A stretch of DNA of 64,000 bases from Paenibacillus swuensis (GCF_001644605.1 NZ_CP011388.1:2155001-2219000); one strand, 5' to 3'. Counted from the first letter of the stretch, positions 32,869 to 44,324 are shown. Numbers and translations: made by a program. Notes: a model not told the origin generated them from the letters alone.

Positions 32869-35169
32869 ATGTCTACATTATTGTATCGACTAGGGAAGTC
32901 AGCTTACCGAAAACCATGGCAATTCATCATTGGATGGTTGGTCGTCATCGGTATCATTGTGTCCATGATCGGTGTGAACGGCATTCACGTAAGTTCGGAG
33001 ATGAAAATTGAAGGCACGGAGTCGCAGCGAATTCTCGATCAATTAGCCAAGGAGCTTCCGGCGGCTTCCGGCGGTCAAGGCAGTGTTGTGTTCCAGGCTC
33101 CGGATCAGGAACGACTGGATATAGAGGCGCGTTTGGCTTTGATCAGCAAGGCCATCCTGGATGTTTATAAACTGGATTATGTCATTAATCCTGCAGATTA
33201 TGCGGCACAATTAAGCGAATCCGCTTCGGCCGATACTCAGGCTGCCGCTAAGGGACAGACCGCGACGGGGAGCATGCCGCCCTATGGGCCTTTAATGGTT
33301 AACGGCGCTCCTGTGCCGGGGGTCATCCTGTCTTCGGACGGTAATGTCGCGCTGTTTCAATTCCAATTCACCGTTCAACAATCGTCCATTCCGCAAGATG
33401 TTCTGGACAACGTTATTGATACGGTTAACGGTCTCGAGAAAAGTGCCGGGATCACCGTCCTGCCTAGTGAGACTCTGCAACCGACAACGGTCGGCGTAAG
33501 TTCGACCGAGATTATCGGTCTGATTGTAGCTGCGGTGGTTTTATTCATGACGCTGGGTTCCATGATTGCGGCCGGTTTGCCGTTGCTGACTGCCATTCTG
33601 GGCGTCGGCGTAGGCATTGGCGGAGCCTTCGCCGTGTCCAGCTTCGTCAATATGACCAGCGTGTCTTCCATGTTGGCTCTTATGGTTGGATTAGCCGTTG
33701 GGATCGACTATGCGTTATTCATTGTGAATCGTCAGCGTCGTCTGATTCTGGATCAAGGCTTAACGGCGCATGAGGCCGCCGGTCGAGCGGTTGGAACGGC
33801 CGGCAGCGCCGTGTTCTTCGCAGGGTTGACGGTGATTATCGCGCTGTGCGGTATGTTAGTCATCGGGATCGGGTTCTTATCGATGATGGCATTGGTAGCG
33901 GCCGCAACCGTATTCGTCAACGTCATCATTGCCTTAACACTGCTGCCGGCTTTGCTCGGACTTGTGGGTGAGCGCATCTGTTCTCGTAAAGCGCGCGAGA
34001 ATCAAGGTGAACAAGGAAAGGCAGTTCGCGGCGGTGTAGCTGACGGATGGATTAAGGGTGTAATCAAGTATCGTTGGCTTGTAATTCTTAGTACCGTCAT
34101 CGTTCTAGCCGCAGCGGCCATTCCTATTGCCAACATGGAAATGGGCATTCCGGGCGCGGCCTCGGCCAACCTGGATACGACGGCAAGACAGAGTTATAAT
34201 GCTGTATCCAAAGGCTTCGGTGAGGGGTTTAACGGGCCGCTTGTGGTGATTGCAGAGCCTAACGATCCTTCGGTCAAGGTTACACCGGAACTTATGGGCC
34301 AGATTGTCCGGGATCTTCACAGTGTAGATAATGTCGCCCTGGTAACCCCTCTAGGGGTTAATCAAACAGGTGATCTAGCCATCTTTAATCTCATTCCGAA
34401 AACCGGACCGACCGATATTGAAACGAGTGATTTGGTTCAGAGCCTGCGTGCTCCTGAAACGAACATCGCGAAGGCCTACAACGTAACACTTGGTGTTACC
34501 GGCTTCACGGCTGTAAATATTGATATGTCGGCTAAATTGTCAGATGCCTTCCCGCTGTACGTAGGAATCATTGTGATTCTATCTTTGATTATTCTACTGT
34601 TAGTGTTCCGATCCCTCATTGTTCCGATTAAAGCGACAGTGGGTTTCCTGCTCAGCATTCTTGCTACGTTCGGGATTACAACAGCGGTGTTTCAATGGGG
34701 ATGGCTTCATACCGTATTCGGATTTGACACGGCGGGTCCTTTGCTCAGCTTCATGCCGATTCTGGTTACTGGGATCCTCTACGGGCTGGCGATGGATTAT
34801 CAGGTGTTCCTAGTAAGCTCAATGCGCGAGTCCTACATCCACGGCCATCATGGCATGGATTCCATCATAGACGGCTATAAGCAGGCAAGCCGCGTCGTTG
34901 TAGCTGCCGCCGTCATCATGGTTGCTGTATTTGCAGGATTTATTTTTACCAAAGATATCATCATCAAGCAGATTGGTTTCGCCTTAACGATTGGTATATT
35001 CATTGATGCTTTCTTCATTCGCATGGGATTGGTGCCTGCCGTTATGGCTACATTCGGCGACAAGGTCTGGTGGCTGCCCCGCTGGCTGGATCGAATTGTT
35101 CCCAACCTTGATGTCGAGGGGGATAAGCTGATCGCCAAGCTGAATAACAAGGATGTCCGTGAACATTAG
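32869..35169 (+). CDS. MMPL-family RND transporter
   Basis: 766 residues with two homologous halves, each with one N-terminal helix, a large outside domain and five to six further helices. The proton-relay Asp-Tyr pairs are present: GLAVGIDYALFIVNR in the first half and GLAMDYQVFLVS in the second. MMPL proteins export lipids, siderophores or drugs with the proton gradient. AGGGGAAATGG precedes the ATG. Co-transcribed with the upstream TetR gene; a terminator follows. Confidence 0.92.
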   Translation: MSTLLYRLGKSAYRKPWQFIIGWLVVIGIIVSMIGVNGIHVSSEMKIEGTESQRILDQLAKELPAASGGQGSVVFQAPDQERLDIEARLALISKAILDVYKLDYVINPADYAAQLSESASADTQAAAKGQTATGSMPPYGPLMVNGAPVPGVILSSDGNVALFQFQFTVQQSSIPQDVLDNVIDTVNGLEKSAGITVLPSETLQPTTVGVSSTEIIGLIVAAVVLFMTLGSMIAAGLPLLTAILGVGVGIGGAFAVSSFVNMTSVSSMLALMVGLAVGIDYALFIVNRQRRLILDQGLTAHEAAGRAVGTAGSAVFFAGLTVIIALCGMLVIGIGFLSMMALVAAATVFVNVIIALTLLPALLGLVGERICSRKARENQGEQGKAVRGGVADGWIKGVIKYRWLVILSTVIVLAAAAIPIANMEMGIPGAASANLDTTARQSYNAVSKGFGEGFNGPLVVIAEPNDPSVKVTPELMGQIVRDLHSVDNVALVTPLGVNQTGDLAIFNLIPKTGPTDIETSDLVQSLRAPETNIAKAYNVTLGVTGFTAVNIDMSAKLSDAFPLYVGIIVILSLIILLLVFRSLIVPIKATVGFLLSILATFGITTAVFQWGWLHTVFGFDTAGPLLSFMPILVTGILYGLAMDYQVFLVSSMRESYIHGHHGMDSIIDGYKQASRVVVAAAVIMVAVFAGFIFTKDIIIKQIGFALTIGIFIDAFFIRMGLVPAVMATFGDKVWWLPRWLDRIVPNLDVEGDKLIAKLNNKDVREH

Positions 35170-35178
35170 ATATAGCCA

Positions 35179-35213
35179 AAAAAACCACTCCATTGTCCTA
35201 GGAGTGGTTTTTC
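35179..35213. terminator. Terminator after the MMPL gene
   Basis: AAAACCACTCC/GGAGTGGTTTT stem followed by T residues; A-rich on the other side, so it may also serve the convergent AlkD-like gene. Confidence 0.75.
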
Positions 35214-35275
35214 ATCTTTGCGCGGGTGGAGAGTAGAGAAATTTTATTGATCGCAGTTAGTAATTTTGTACATGC

Positions 35276-35983
35276 CTAACAACGTACATGCCTGCGCTTA
35301 AAGCCCAATTTTCCTCTCGCGAGAAACTTGTTGATGTTGTCGACAGCGATGAGGGATTTCGTCTTTCCCTTATCGCTCATGACCTCAACAGGACCGACGG
35401 CATTCGCGGTCGCGATCGCCTTGTCATGAAGCGGTGTGTAGGAAATAGCCACGGTGTATATAAAGCTGTTCATCGAATATTTCGTTCGTTCAGGCGCATC
35501 ATGAATCGTTTTTTCCACTTGGTCCAGCATCTCCGCAAGCTTGTTTTCCGAGAATTCTCGATCCGGACGACTGCCGAGCAGCCAGCAATAACAGCTCCAG
35601 CCCGCGGACATTCTCAAATCCTCGCCGCTCGCGATCCACCTGTCAGCCACCTCTTGCGCAATATCCGCTTCCGACAACGTGACAGCCACAACATAATCAG
35701 ACAGCATATAGAAATAAGCCGCATCCATCCAACGGTCGTAATCGGCATCCGTCATGGCGTTGGGTTCAGCAATGATTCCGGCCAAATACATGGCATCATA
35801 ATTCCCCGTAGCATACAACTGCTCCGCCAACGGTTGATCGAGCTTGGTCTTCTTGAGAATAGGCTTCATTTCACCTGTCGCCACGCCAAACAGCGGTTCC
35901 CGCGCGCCATTATTGAGGTATCTCTTTTTAATTTGTTCCTTGCCCATAGCCTCAAGTTCCTGCATAACCATATCTAAATCCAT
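35276..35983 (-). CDS. DNA alkylation repair protein, AlkD-like
   Basis: 235 residues, all-helical ALK/HEAT repeats: VMQELEAMGKEQIKKRYLNN, LYATGNYDAMYLAGIIAEP, MLSDYVVAVTLSEADIAQEV. The subgroup seen here is the Bacillota DNA alkylation repair family that includes proteins lacking proven glycosylase activity, so catalysis on N3/N7-alkyl purines is inferred only. Monocistronic. Confidence 0.8.
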   Translation of the reverse strand: MDLDMVMQELEAMGKEQIKKRYLNNGAREPLFGVATGEMKPILKKTKLDQPLAEQLYATGNYDAMYLAGIIAEPNAMTDADYDRWMDAAYFYMLSDYVVAVTLSEADIAQEVADRWIASGEDLRMSAGWSCYCWLLGSRPDREFSENKLAEMLDQVEKTIHDAPERTKYSMNSFIYTVAISYTPLHDKAIATANAVGPVEVMSDKGKTKSLIAVDNINKFLARGKLGFKRRHVRC

Positions 35984-36128
35984 CGTGATTACACTTCCTT
36001 CGATCGGAGAAATTTTGCCGATATTCCTTAAATATTATAATACCTGACTTCAATCAAGCAAACCAATTCAGATCCTCAACGTATTAGCATAAAGTAAGAC
36101 GTAATGACTATCCGAAGGAGGGATTTAT

Positions 36129-37043
36129 ATGAAAGCCATGGTCTACACCGAATACGGGTCACCCGACGTTCTTCATCTGAAAGAGGTTGAGAAGCCGACA
36201 CCAACTGCTAATGAAATCCTCGTGAGAATCCACGCGACCACGGTAACCGCTGGGGACTGGCGCATGAGAAAAGCCGACCCGTTTCTCGCAAGGCTTTACA
36301 ACGGTCTTCTGAAGCCGAAGAAAGTGAATATTCTGGGTTTCGAGTTATCCGGAGTGGTTGAGGCGATTGGCAAAGATGTATCCAAATTTCGGGTCGGCGA
36401 TGAAGTTTTTGCCTTTAACGGGATTGGCTTTGGTGCGTATGCGGAGTACAAATGTCTGCCTGAGGACGGCATCGTGGCCATGAAGCCTAGCCATGTGACC
36501 CATGAGGAGGCTGCTGCTGTTCCTGCCGGGGGAATGACCGCGTTGAATTTTTTGCAAAAAGGGAATATCGCGAGCGGCATGAAGGTTCTGATCTACGGAG
36601 CATCAGGCAGTGTGGGTACATATGCGGTGCAGCTTGCCAAATCTTATGGCGCCGATGTCACAGGGGTATGCAGTACCTCGAATCTCGAAATGGTTAAGGG
36701 GATAGGGGCCGACCGGGTGCTTGATTATACGAAACAGGATTTCAGAGCCGGCGAAGAGAAGTATGATTTAATTTTGGATTGCGTGGGGAAGAAAATCTCG
36801 AAGGTTGCCAAGTCCACATGCCAAAGCAGATTAAGTTCCAATGGAAAGTTCGTAAGTGTAGATATGTCCCAAAAGCCCCGTATTGAACATCTGATCCTCC
36901 TCCAAGAGCTCCTCGAAACCGGCAAAATTAAGCCCGTCATTGATCGACACTATCCTTTTGAACAAATTCCCGAGGCGCACCGCTATGTTGAGCAAAAGCA
37001 CAAGAAAGGCAACGTAGTCATTCATGTGAATCCGTTAATTTAA
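36129..37043 (+). CDS. NAD(P)-dependent MDR-type oxidoreductase
   Basis: 304 residues, quinone-oxidoreductase-like branch of the medium-chain dehydrogenases without the zinc lobe. GroES-like domain at ~1-115 ([20 protein letters not shown]), Rossmann domain with [20 protein letters not shown] at ~155-175, C-terminal end [10 protein letters not shown]. Start ATG behind GAAGGAGGG. Substrate unknown. Confidence 0.9.
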   Translation: MKAMVYTEYGSPDVLHLKEVEKPTPTANEILVRIHATTVTAGDWRMRKADPFLARLYNGLLKPKKVNILGFELSGVVEAIGKDVSKFRVGDEVFAFNGIGFGAYAEYKCLPEDGIVAMKPSHVTHEEAAAVPAGGMTALNFLQKGNIASGMKVLIYGASGSVGTYAVQLAKSYGADVTGVCSTSNLEMVKGIGADRVLDYTKQDFRAGEEKYDLILDCVGKKISKVAKSTCQSRLSSNGKFVSVDMSQKPRIEHLILLQELLETGKIKPVIDRHYPFEQIPEAHRYVEQKHKKGNVVIHVNPLI

Positions 37044-37096
37044 TATGTTAAACTGATCAAAACCAATAAATAAATTAAAAGTTATGGAGAGATCAC

Positions 37097-37699
37097 ATGG
37101 GAAATACAGATAAGTTTGAGATGATCGCAGATGTATATGACACGGAAGATAGAATCCACATTGCCAAGGTGTCGTCCGATGCCATTCGTGAATATATAGA
37201 TGACGCTAAGAGCAAGACGGCTATTGATTTCGGGTGCGGAACGGGTCTGGTGGGAATGAACTTGTTGAACGAACTCGGCTCGGTGTTATTCATGGATTCA
37301 TCCCAGAACATGATTAATCAAATCAAACACAAAATTTCCGAGTCTGATATACAGAACGCAGATACATTGTGCTTCGATGTGGAACAGGAAGCACCGCTGA
37401 ACGTACATGCTGATTATATCTTCATGGTACAGGTTCTGCTCCATATTCCTGATGCAGAGTTGGTGTTAGCCAAATTGTTCAATGTTCTGCGTGATGGGGG
37501 GCATTTAATGATTGTGGATTTTGATAAAAATGTAAACATAACTTCAGAGCTCGTTCATAACGGATTCGATCAAAGCGAGCTTAAGGACATGATGACGGGA
37601 TTAGGGTACAGAAACATTCAATCGAAGACGTTCTATAGCGGAAGCCAAATATTCATGGGACAGGATGCTTCGATGTTTATATTGGAAGCTCAGAAGTAA
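37097..37699 (+). CDS. Class I SAM-dependent methyltransferase
   Basis: 200 residues. Motif I TAIDFGCGTGLVGMNLLNEL, acidic end of strand 2 LFMDSSQNMI, motif II YIFMVQVLLHIPDAE. Methyltransf_11/12-like; acceptor unknown. Lies 54 bases after the oxidoreductase on the same strand and may share its transcript. Confidence 0.87.
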   Translation: MGNTDKFEMIADVYDTEDRIHIAKVSSDAIREYIDDAKSKTAIDFGCGTGLVGMNLLNELGSVLFMDSSQNMINQIKHKISESDIQNADTLCFDVEQEAPLNVHADYIFMVQVLLHIPDAELVLAKLFNVLRDGGHLMIVDFDKNVNITSELVHNGFDQSELKDMMTGLGYRNIQSKTFYSGSQIFMGQDASMFILEAQK

Positions 37700-37812
37700 C
37701 GCAAACAGGACTTAGGTCGAGGAAAGGGCTGGGCTAGGGGTGGTTTTTTCGACTCGTTCAGGGAATTATAATCAATTAGGATTGTATCCCTATTATGAAA
37801 AGAGTTGAAATT

Positions 37813-38538
37813 ATGCGTACAACATCTATGAAATTCCCGACGGTTCTGATTGTGATGTCTGTCGTGTCACTGGCGCTCTTCGCCTACGGTCTCCCAACCA
37901 TGCATCCTATATATCGTACGATCGGTCTTACGTTTACCGGGCTCCTGCTGCTTGCAGGGGTGTTGAGTTATGTGACAGGCCGTTTGCGTATGCTCAGATT
38001 GGTAAGATTAACGGGGCATTATTACTACGCTGCCATTGGGATTGTAACGGTAATCTACTACTTGACGTCGATCCTTGTCATCACGGACGCTTACGGCATG
38101 GAGGCTCTGTTCCGGGACCATCTTCCGCTCGCCAAATGGATTTATTTCCTTCTCTGTGTAGCGCAGCCGATTATTCTGCCGTTACCGGAGCTCGTGACCG
38201 TAGTAGCCGCCAGCACGGTCTTCGGGCCGCTGCCTGCCTTTATCATTGGTTTCATCGGCACTTATATTGGGATTCTTATCATGTTCACAGCGGCCAGAAT
38301 CGGCGGTTTGAAACTAATCCATAAATTAATTGAACTTAAGAAGTTAGAGAGATACCATCGGTATGTGGCGAAGAACGAGCTGCTTATCATGACGTTACTA
38401 TTTATTATCCCGGTGTTGCCCGATGAGATTATATGCGTAGGCGCAGGGGTGAGCGGGGTATCGCCCAAGCGGTTCATGGCGGTGGCGGCGGTATCGAAGC
38501 TGGTAACTTCGTTCGTACTCTCTTATATTGTGGCATAG
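37813..38538 (+). CDS. TVP38/TMEM64-like (VTT domain) membrane protein
   Basis: 241 residues with six to seven helices. The VTT/SNARE-associated core is visible: PIILPLPELVTVVAASTVFG, FIIGFIGTYIGILIMFTAAR, ending in FIIPVLPDEIICVGAGVSGV. Relatives (DedA/YtxB/TVP38) affect membrane lipid or envelope homeostasis. ATG 37813 is preferred because AAAAGAG lies eight bases upstream; ATG 37795 has no ribosome site. Confidence 0.8.
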   Translation: MRTTSMKFPTVLIVMSVVSLALFAYGLPTMHPIYRTIGLTFTGLLLLAGVLSYVTGRLRMLRLVRLTGHYYYAAIGIVTVIYYLTSILVITDAYGMEALFRDHLPLAKWIYFLLCVAQPIILPLPELVTVVAASTVFGPLPAFIIGFIGTYIGILIMFTAARIGGLKLIHKLIELKKLERYHRYVAKNELLIMTLLFIIPVLPDEIICVGAGVSGVSPKRFMAVAAVSKLVTSFVLSYIVA

Positions 38539-38570
38539 AAATAATCGCTCATAAAGAGAGGTTATAGGTA

Positions 38571-39587
38571 TTGTTAATCCGCATGATTAGACATATATTT
38601 AAGTCTGGCATGAATATTAACATACCGAAAGGGAGTCTCAGTCATACGATGAGCAAAAAAGGGATGTATTACGCAGGGCTGGTGCTCGTAGCCGTCATAT
38701 GGGGGGCTAACTTTGGCGTGTCGCGGGCGGCGATGGAGACGTTCGACCCGATCTTGTTCGCGTTCCTTCGGTTCGCGGGAGCTTTGCCCATTCTCTTCTT
38801 GCTGCTTAAGCTGAAGGAAGGGAACCTCGGCGTCTCATGGAAAGACGCAATTCAGCTGGCGGGTATCGGCTTAATCGGCATTACGGCGCTTGAAATCATG
38901 GTATTGTACTCCATTCAATATACGACACTCGCTAATGCTTCGCTGCTAAACGTGGCGCCGTGGCCGATCTTCGCGGCTTTATTCGCCCCGTTGATAACGA
39001 AGGAGAAGCTGACGAGCCGTGTAATCATCGGCGGAGCCGCCGCGATGACGGGCGTCTTCTTGATTATTCTGGGCGGAGGGGAAGGTATCGACCTGTCGTC
39101 TGGTCATCTCATCGGCAATCTGCTCGCGTTCTCGGTCAGCATCATCGGCGCGCTCAGCAATGTGTTATGCATTCCGCTGATGAAGAAGTATTCGCCGCTG
39201 CGGGTGAGCACGTGGTACATCCTGTTCGGGACCATCCTGATGTTTCCTCTGACATTGGGAGGGGCGTGGGGAGACGTGAAATGGGGACTTCTGACACCGG
39301 TCCACTACGCGGGAATCCTGTATAACGTGTTAATCTGCACGGTCGTTGCCTTCATCGTCTGGAACGGGAGTATGTTACGCGTCGGCGCTGCCCGGGCGAA
39401 TTTCTTCCGTTACGCCGTTCCGGCAGCTTCGGGCATAGCCGGCTATTTCTTCTTCGATGAAGCCATCAGCGCATGGCAAATCGGGGGGACTGTGTTCATG
39501 GCGGCCGGGTTAGTGTGGATTAGCCTGGAGAAAACGCCGGTACGGCCCTCCCATGGGGAGCCGATCGCCACGAAAGATGCGATGTGA
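38571..39587 (+). CDS. EamA/DMT-family transporter
   Basis: 338 residues, ten membrane helices in two EamA repeats (LVAVIWGANFGVSRAAMETF; LLAFSVSIIGALSNVLCIPL), basic C-terminal tail. Drug/metabolite exporter, substrate unknown. The TTG start at 38571 has AGAGAGG nine bases upstream; the first membrane helix only starts near residue 33, so internal starts (ATG 38583 or 38649) would also give a functional protein. Confidence 0.85.
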   Translation: MLIRMIRHIFKSGMNINIPKGSLSHTMSKKGMYYAGLVLVAVIWGANFGVSRAAMETFDPILFAFLRFAGALPILFLLLKLKEGNLGVSWKDAIQLAGIGLIGITALEIMVLYSIQYTTLANASLLNVAPWPIFAALFAPLITKEKLTSRVIIGGAAAMTGVFLIILGGGEGIDLSSGHLIGNLLAFSVSIIGALSNVLCIPLMKKYSPLRVSTWYILFGTILMFPLTLGGAWGDVKWGLLTPVHYAGILYNVLICTVVAFIVWNGSMLRVGAARANFFRYAVPAASGIAGYFFFDEAISAWQIGGTVFMAAGLVWISLEKTPVRPSHGEPIATKDAM

Positions 39588-39723
39588 GTGGAAATTCAAA
39601 GAAGCAAAAAAGAAGCAAAAGAAGCTTAGCAGGAATATGATAAATTGGTTGGAGATCGTAAGCCGGAATGCTGGTTATGCCGCATCTCGCTGACTTCAAT
39701 AAGTCATAGGAAAGAGGGCTAAC

Positions 39724-40293
39724 ATGTCTATAGCAGAAGTAATTCGTGAAAGAAGAAGCATAAGGGACTTTAAACCCGATTCAATCGATGAAGCGACGGT
39801 GCTTAGCTTGCTGGAAGATGCGGTGTGGGCGCCGTTTCACAGTAAGAATGAACCCTGGCGGTTTATATTCGTAAGTAAGCCCGGCAAAGAACGTTTCATT
39901 CAGATGGTTGCCGACAGTTACCTGAGAATGGATCAATACAAGAGCATGCCGCCCGAGCAGCGGTCCCAGCTCGGCGCAAAGCTTAAAGCTGCGTTTCATG
40001 CGGTACCTGCTTTCCTGCTTGTCATCATGAAAGAGAGCGAAAGCCGAAAGCGCTGGGAAGAAGATTTTGCCGCAACGAGCGCGCTTATTCAGAACTTCAT
40101 GCTGCTCGCATGGGAGCAAGGCGTCGGTACGGTCTGGAAAACCAATCCGTATATCTATGATCGACTATTCTGCGATAATATGTGCCTCCAAAGCGACGAG
40201 AAAATCGTAGGTGTCGTTCAGTTGGGGTATCCCGCCGAGCTGCCCGAAGCCCGAGAAAGAGTATCAGCAAGCCAATTGTTTACGGTGCTCTAA
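39724..40293 (+). CDS. Nitroreductase-family FMN oxidoreductase
   Basis: 189 residues. N-terminal FMN motif IAEVIRERRSIRDFKPD, central AVWAPFHSKNEPWRFIFVS, C-terminal IVGVVQLGYPAELPEARERV. Dimeric FMN enzyme using NAD(P)H to reduce nitro compounds or quinones; the real substrate is unknown. AAAGAGG site before the ATG. Monocistronic. Confidence 0.9.
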   Translation: MSIAEVIRERRSIRDFKPDSIDEATVLSLLEDAVWAPFHSKNEPWRFIFVSKPGKERFIQMVADSYLRMDQYKSMPPEQRSQLGAKLKAAFHAVPAFLLVIMKESESRKRWEEDFAATSALIQNFMLLAWEQGVGTVWKTNPYIYDRLFCDNMCLQSDEKIVGVVQLGYPAELPEARERVSASQLFTVL

Positions 40294-40434
40294 ACCAGGA
40301 GGGTTTTTACGAATACGCTACACATTGGCGTGGAATATTTATCGAACCTTTCCCGGAATTGGGCATAGGCATTATGACTACGTATTTCTCCGCTCAAATA
40401 TGCATTGCCTTCAGTATGGCTTCAGCGCGCAATT

Positions 40435-40452
40435 ATGTGAAAAATATCACAA
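40435..40452 (+). promoter_or_regulatory. Rex-like redox operator upstream of lctP-ldh
   Basis: ATGTGA-AAAATA-TCACAA matches the Rex consensus TTGTGA-N6-TCACAA at 11 of 12 fixed positions. It lies about 85 bases before the lactate permease start. In Bacillus and Staphylococcus Rex represses lactate dehydrogenase and permease genes until NADH rises, so the place and sequence agree. Confidence 0.75.
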
Positions 40453-40538
40453 AGTAAGTTAAAAAACTCGAATCATTAACCCTGTTTATGGACAATTTAC
40501 TTAGAGATACCAACCTTAACATCAACAGGGGGAACATC

Positions 40539-42113
40539 ATGTTAGCGGAAACAAATAACCCTTTTAACAATATTGCCTTATCAGCTCTAGTAGCGGCTAT
40601 TCCTATCATGTTATTTCTTCTGAGCCTGACCGTATTCAAGATGAAGGGTGTCTACGCGGCCTTATTAAATCTCGCGGTTACCTTCATCCTAGTTCTTACA
40701 ATCTTCAATCTGCCGTGGGGGCAATCGGTTGGAGCTGTGGTCCAAGGAGTAATTCAGGGGATTATGCCGATTGGATTCATCATTGTCATGGCGGTGTGGT
40801 TATACAAAATCGCGGTGGATTCCGGGAAATTTGATGTGCTGCGCGGCAGTATCGTCAACATTTCGCAAGATCAGCGTATTCAGTTTCTGTTAATCGGCTT
40901 CTGTTTTAACGCTTTCTTGGAAGGCGCGGCTGGTTTCGGCGTTCCCATTGCGATCTGTGCGGTCATGTTGGTTTCGCTGGGCTTCCAACCCCTGCAAGCG
41001 GCCATGCTCTGTCTGATCGCCAACGGCGCATCCGGGGCTTTTGGCGCAATCGGGATACCGGTGGCCATCATTGACACATTCAACCTGGAAGGCGTGACTT
41101 CCATGGAAGTGTCCCGCATGACAGCTTATACGCTGCCGATTATTAATTTCACGATCCCGTTTTTATTAATATTTCTGCTGGACGGCTTGAAAGGGGTAAA
41201 GCAGATTTTCCCCGCCATTCTGGTTACATCGGCTGCCTACACGATCATGCAGATCATCATTACTACAACCCTGGGTCCTGAACTGGCGGATATCATTCCG
41301 TCTGTACTCGCTATGGCGGCGCTGGCTCTGTTCTTAAGGACATGGCGGCCAAAGGAGAAATTTACTCTTCAAGGACATCAGCCGCCCCCGGTACAAAAAT
41401 ATTCTGGAAAAGATATTCTCAGTGCCTGGTCACCCTTCTACTTGTTATCCCTGTTTGTATTCATCTGGAGTTTACCTGCCTTCAAAAGGTTGTTTGCTGA
41501 AGGAGGCGCGTTGGCCGGTTCCGTCATCAAATTTATCGTTCCCAACTCAACGGTCCCTGTCGCTCTGAACATTCTGGGGGCGACGGGGATGGCGATTCTT
41601 CTGGCGGCCGTAACCACGGTTGCGACATCGCAAGGCATTCGGCTTGGCCATAGCCTAAATCTGCTGGGCAGAACGGTTCGGGAGTTCTGGATTCCGATTG
41701 TGATGATTTGCGCGATTCTGGGCATTGCGAAGCTGATGACATTCGGCGGCTTAACGGGAACGTTGGGTGAAGCGGTTGCGATGACAGGCGGCGTATTCCC
41801 GTTGTTATCCCCGATTCTTGGCTGGATTGGCGTATTTATGACCGGCTCGGTTGTCAATAACAATACCTTATTCGCACCGATTCAAACGACAGCCAGCAGC
41901 ATTCTGGGGACAGATCCGTCCTTGTTGGTTGCGGCCAATACGGCGGGGGGCGTGATGGGGAAACTCGTATCCCCGCAATCCATTGCGATTGCTTCAGCTG
42001 CCGTCAGACAGACGGGACAAGAATCTCTTTTGACCAGTATGACGATTAAATACAGCTTTGCTCTCCTCGCGTTTGTATGCGTATGGACCTATATATTGTC
42101 TCTGTTGTTCTAA
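40539..42113 (+). CDS. lctP: L-lactate permease
   Basis: 524 residues with twelve or more helices. Typical LctP segments: GFCFNAFLEGAAGFGVPIAI, CLIANGASGAFGAIGIPVAI, GVFMTGSVVNNNTLFAPIQT, ANTAGGVMGKLVSPQSIAIA. Symports lactate with protons. ATG 40539 is chosen since AGGGGGAACATC precedes it; an in-frame ATG 51 bases upstream has none. It lies 25 bases before ldh in one operon, the ldh-lctP pair known from Bacillus in reversed order. Confidence 0.93.
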   Translation: MLAETNNPFNNIALSALVAAIPIMLFLLSLTVFKMKGVYAALLNLAVTFILVLTIFNLPWGQSVGAVVQGVIQGIMPIGFIIVMAVWLYKIAVDSGKFDVLRGSIVNISQDQRIQFLLIGFCFNAFLEGAAGFGVPIAICAVMLVSLGFQPLQAAMLCLIANGASGAFGAIGIPVAIIDTFNLEGVTSMEVSRMTAYTLPIINFTIPFLLIFLLDGLKGVKQIFPAILVTSAAYTIMQIIITTTLGPELADIIPSVLAMAALALFLRTWRPKEKFTLQGHQPPPVQKYSGKDILSAWSPFYLLSLFVFIWSLPAFKRLFAEGGALAGSVIKFIVPNSTVPVALNILGATGMAILLAAVTTVATSQGIRLGHSLNLLGRTVREFWIPIVMICAILGIAKLMTFGGLTGTLGEAVAMTGGVFPLLSPILGWIGVFMTGSVVNNNTLFAPIQTTASSILGTDPSLLVAANTAGGVMGKLVSPQSIAIASAAVRQTGQESLLTSMTIKYSFALLAFVCVWTYILSLLF

Positions 42114-42123
42114 AAAAGATTGA

Positions 42124-43080
<957 letters not shown>

Positions 43081-43091
43081 GGATGCCTGCC

Positions 43092-44324
43092 CTAGATCGC
43101 CCAGTTACCATTCCTGAAGATCGGTTCGCGTCTGCCGTCTGCTGTTACACCGTCGATGTTCATGTCAGGCGATCCGATCATGAAATCCTCGTGAACGAGA
43201 CTTCGGTTGGCGCCATGAGCTAGAAGTTCTTCGGAATTCATGCCGGTACCGCCGCTGATGTTAACAGGATAAGCTTGACCCAGAGCCAGGTGGCAGGAGG
43301 CATTCTCATCGTACAGCGTGTTGAAGAAAATCAGATTCGAGTTGGAAATCGGCGAATCCTGCGGCACAAGAGCAATCTCGCCCAGATATCTGGCACCATC
43401 GTCGGTATTCAGCATATTGGACAAGGCCTCATAGCCTTGCTCAGCCGAGTAATCAATCACCTTACCCGCTTGGAAGGTTAAGGAGAAATGATCAATGACC
43501 TGTCCGTTATAATTCAATGGTTTCGTACTCCGAACGGTACCATTGACACCATTCCTATGAGGCATCGTGAATACTTCTTCAGTTGGCATGTTCGGATTGA
43601 ACAAGACGCCGTTTGCGTTCTCTTTGGCCCCGCCAAGCCAGATATGCCCTTCCGGCAGATCAACTGTCAAGTTTGTGCCCGGCGCTTCGTAGTGCAGCTG
43701 TCTGTAACGCTTGCCATTGAGCAGCTCAACCATTTGCAGAAGCTTCGCATTATGTTCTCGCCATGCTTGTATCGTATCTTCTAAACCGATGCGGGTAGCA
43801 TCGATAATTCGCTCCCACAGCTTGGTTACAGCTGCTTCGGAATTGACCTCAGGGAATACTTTGGCCGCCCATTCCGGAGTTGCATAGGAGATCAGGGACC
43901 ACGCATTGGTGTGATTCATTAACGAACCGCGGTAGTTGCTGAGCGCGGTGGATGCCGTCTTCGAGGCGGTCGCAATCCGAGCAGGATCTACATGATTGAG
44001 CAGATCGGGGTTCGGGGAATAGACAGTGATAAAGGCGGCCCCCTCATGGGCATAATCCTCCCAAGCCTTCGCACGCCACATTGGATATTCCGTAAAAGCC
44101 TCCTCCGGTGCTTGCTGGAACTTAATGAGGGAAAGCTCCTCGTCGTTATACTCGACATGTACGTTCTTCGCGCCGGCCGTGTAAGCACTCGAAGCGATAA
44201 GGCGAACAAGGGGGGCAGCCACTACCGGCGCCATGACCACCACCGTCTGACCTTGCTGCACATTCACGCCGACTTTGACCACCAAGTCCGCATAATTCTG
44301 CAATTGTTTTTGTGTAGGAAACAT
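43092..44324 (-). CDS. Aminopeptidase, M29 family (AmpS/PepS-like)
   Basis: 410 residues, cytoplasmic metallopeptidase removing N-terminal residues. Metal-site segments: MPTEEVFTMPHRNGVNGT, ARYLGEIALVPQDSPIS, ENASCHLALGQAYP, and HEDFMIGSPDMNIDGV, with the expected Glu, Glu, His and His-x-Asp-type ligands. N-terminal domain ADLVVKVGVNVQQGQTVVV is also typical. AGGAGGAAC site before the start. Monocistronic. Confidence 0.92.
   Translation of the reverse strand: MFPTQKQLQNYADLVVKVGVNVQQGQTVVVMAPVVAAPLVRLIASSAYTAGAKNVHVEYNDEELSLIKFQQAPEEAFTEYPMWRAKAWEDYAHEGAAFITVYSPNPDLLNHVDPARIATASKTASTALSNYRGSLMNHTNAWSLISYATPEWAAKVFPEVNSEAAVTKLWERIIDATRIGLEDTIQAWREHNAKLLQMVELLNGKRYRQLHYEAPGTNLTVDLPEGHIWLGGAKENANGVLFNPNMPTEEVFTMPHRNGVNGTVRSTKPLNYNGQVIDHFSLTFQAGKVIDYSAEQGYEALSNMLNTDDGARYLGEIALVPQDSPISNSNLIFFNTLYDENASCHLALGQAYPVNISGGTGMNSEELLAHGANRSLVHEDFMIGSPDMNIDGVTADGRREPIFRNGNWAI

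Noticed and set aside
40294-40457. Possible short gene between nitroreductase and lctP
   Set aside because: No ribosome site and no protein-like pattern; the segment contains the Rex-like operator instead.
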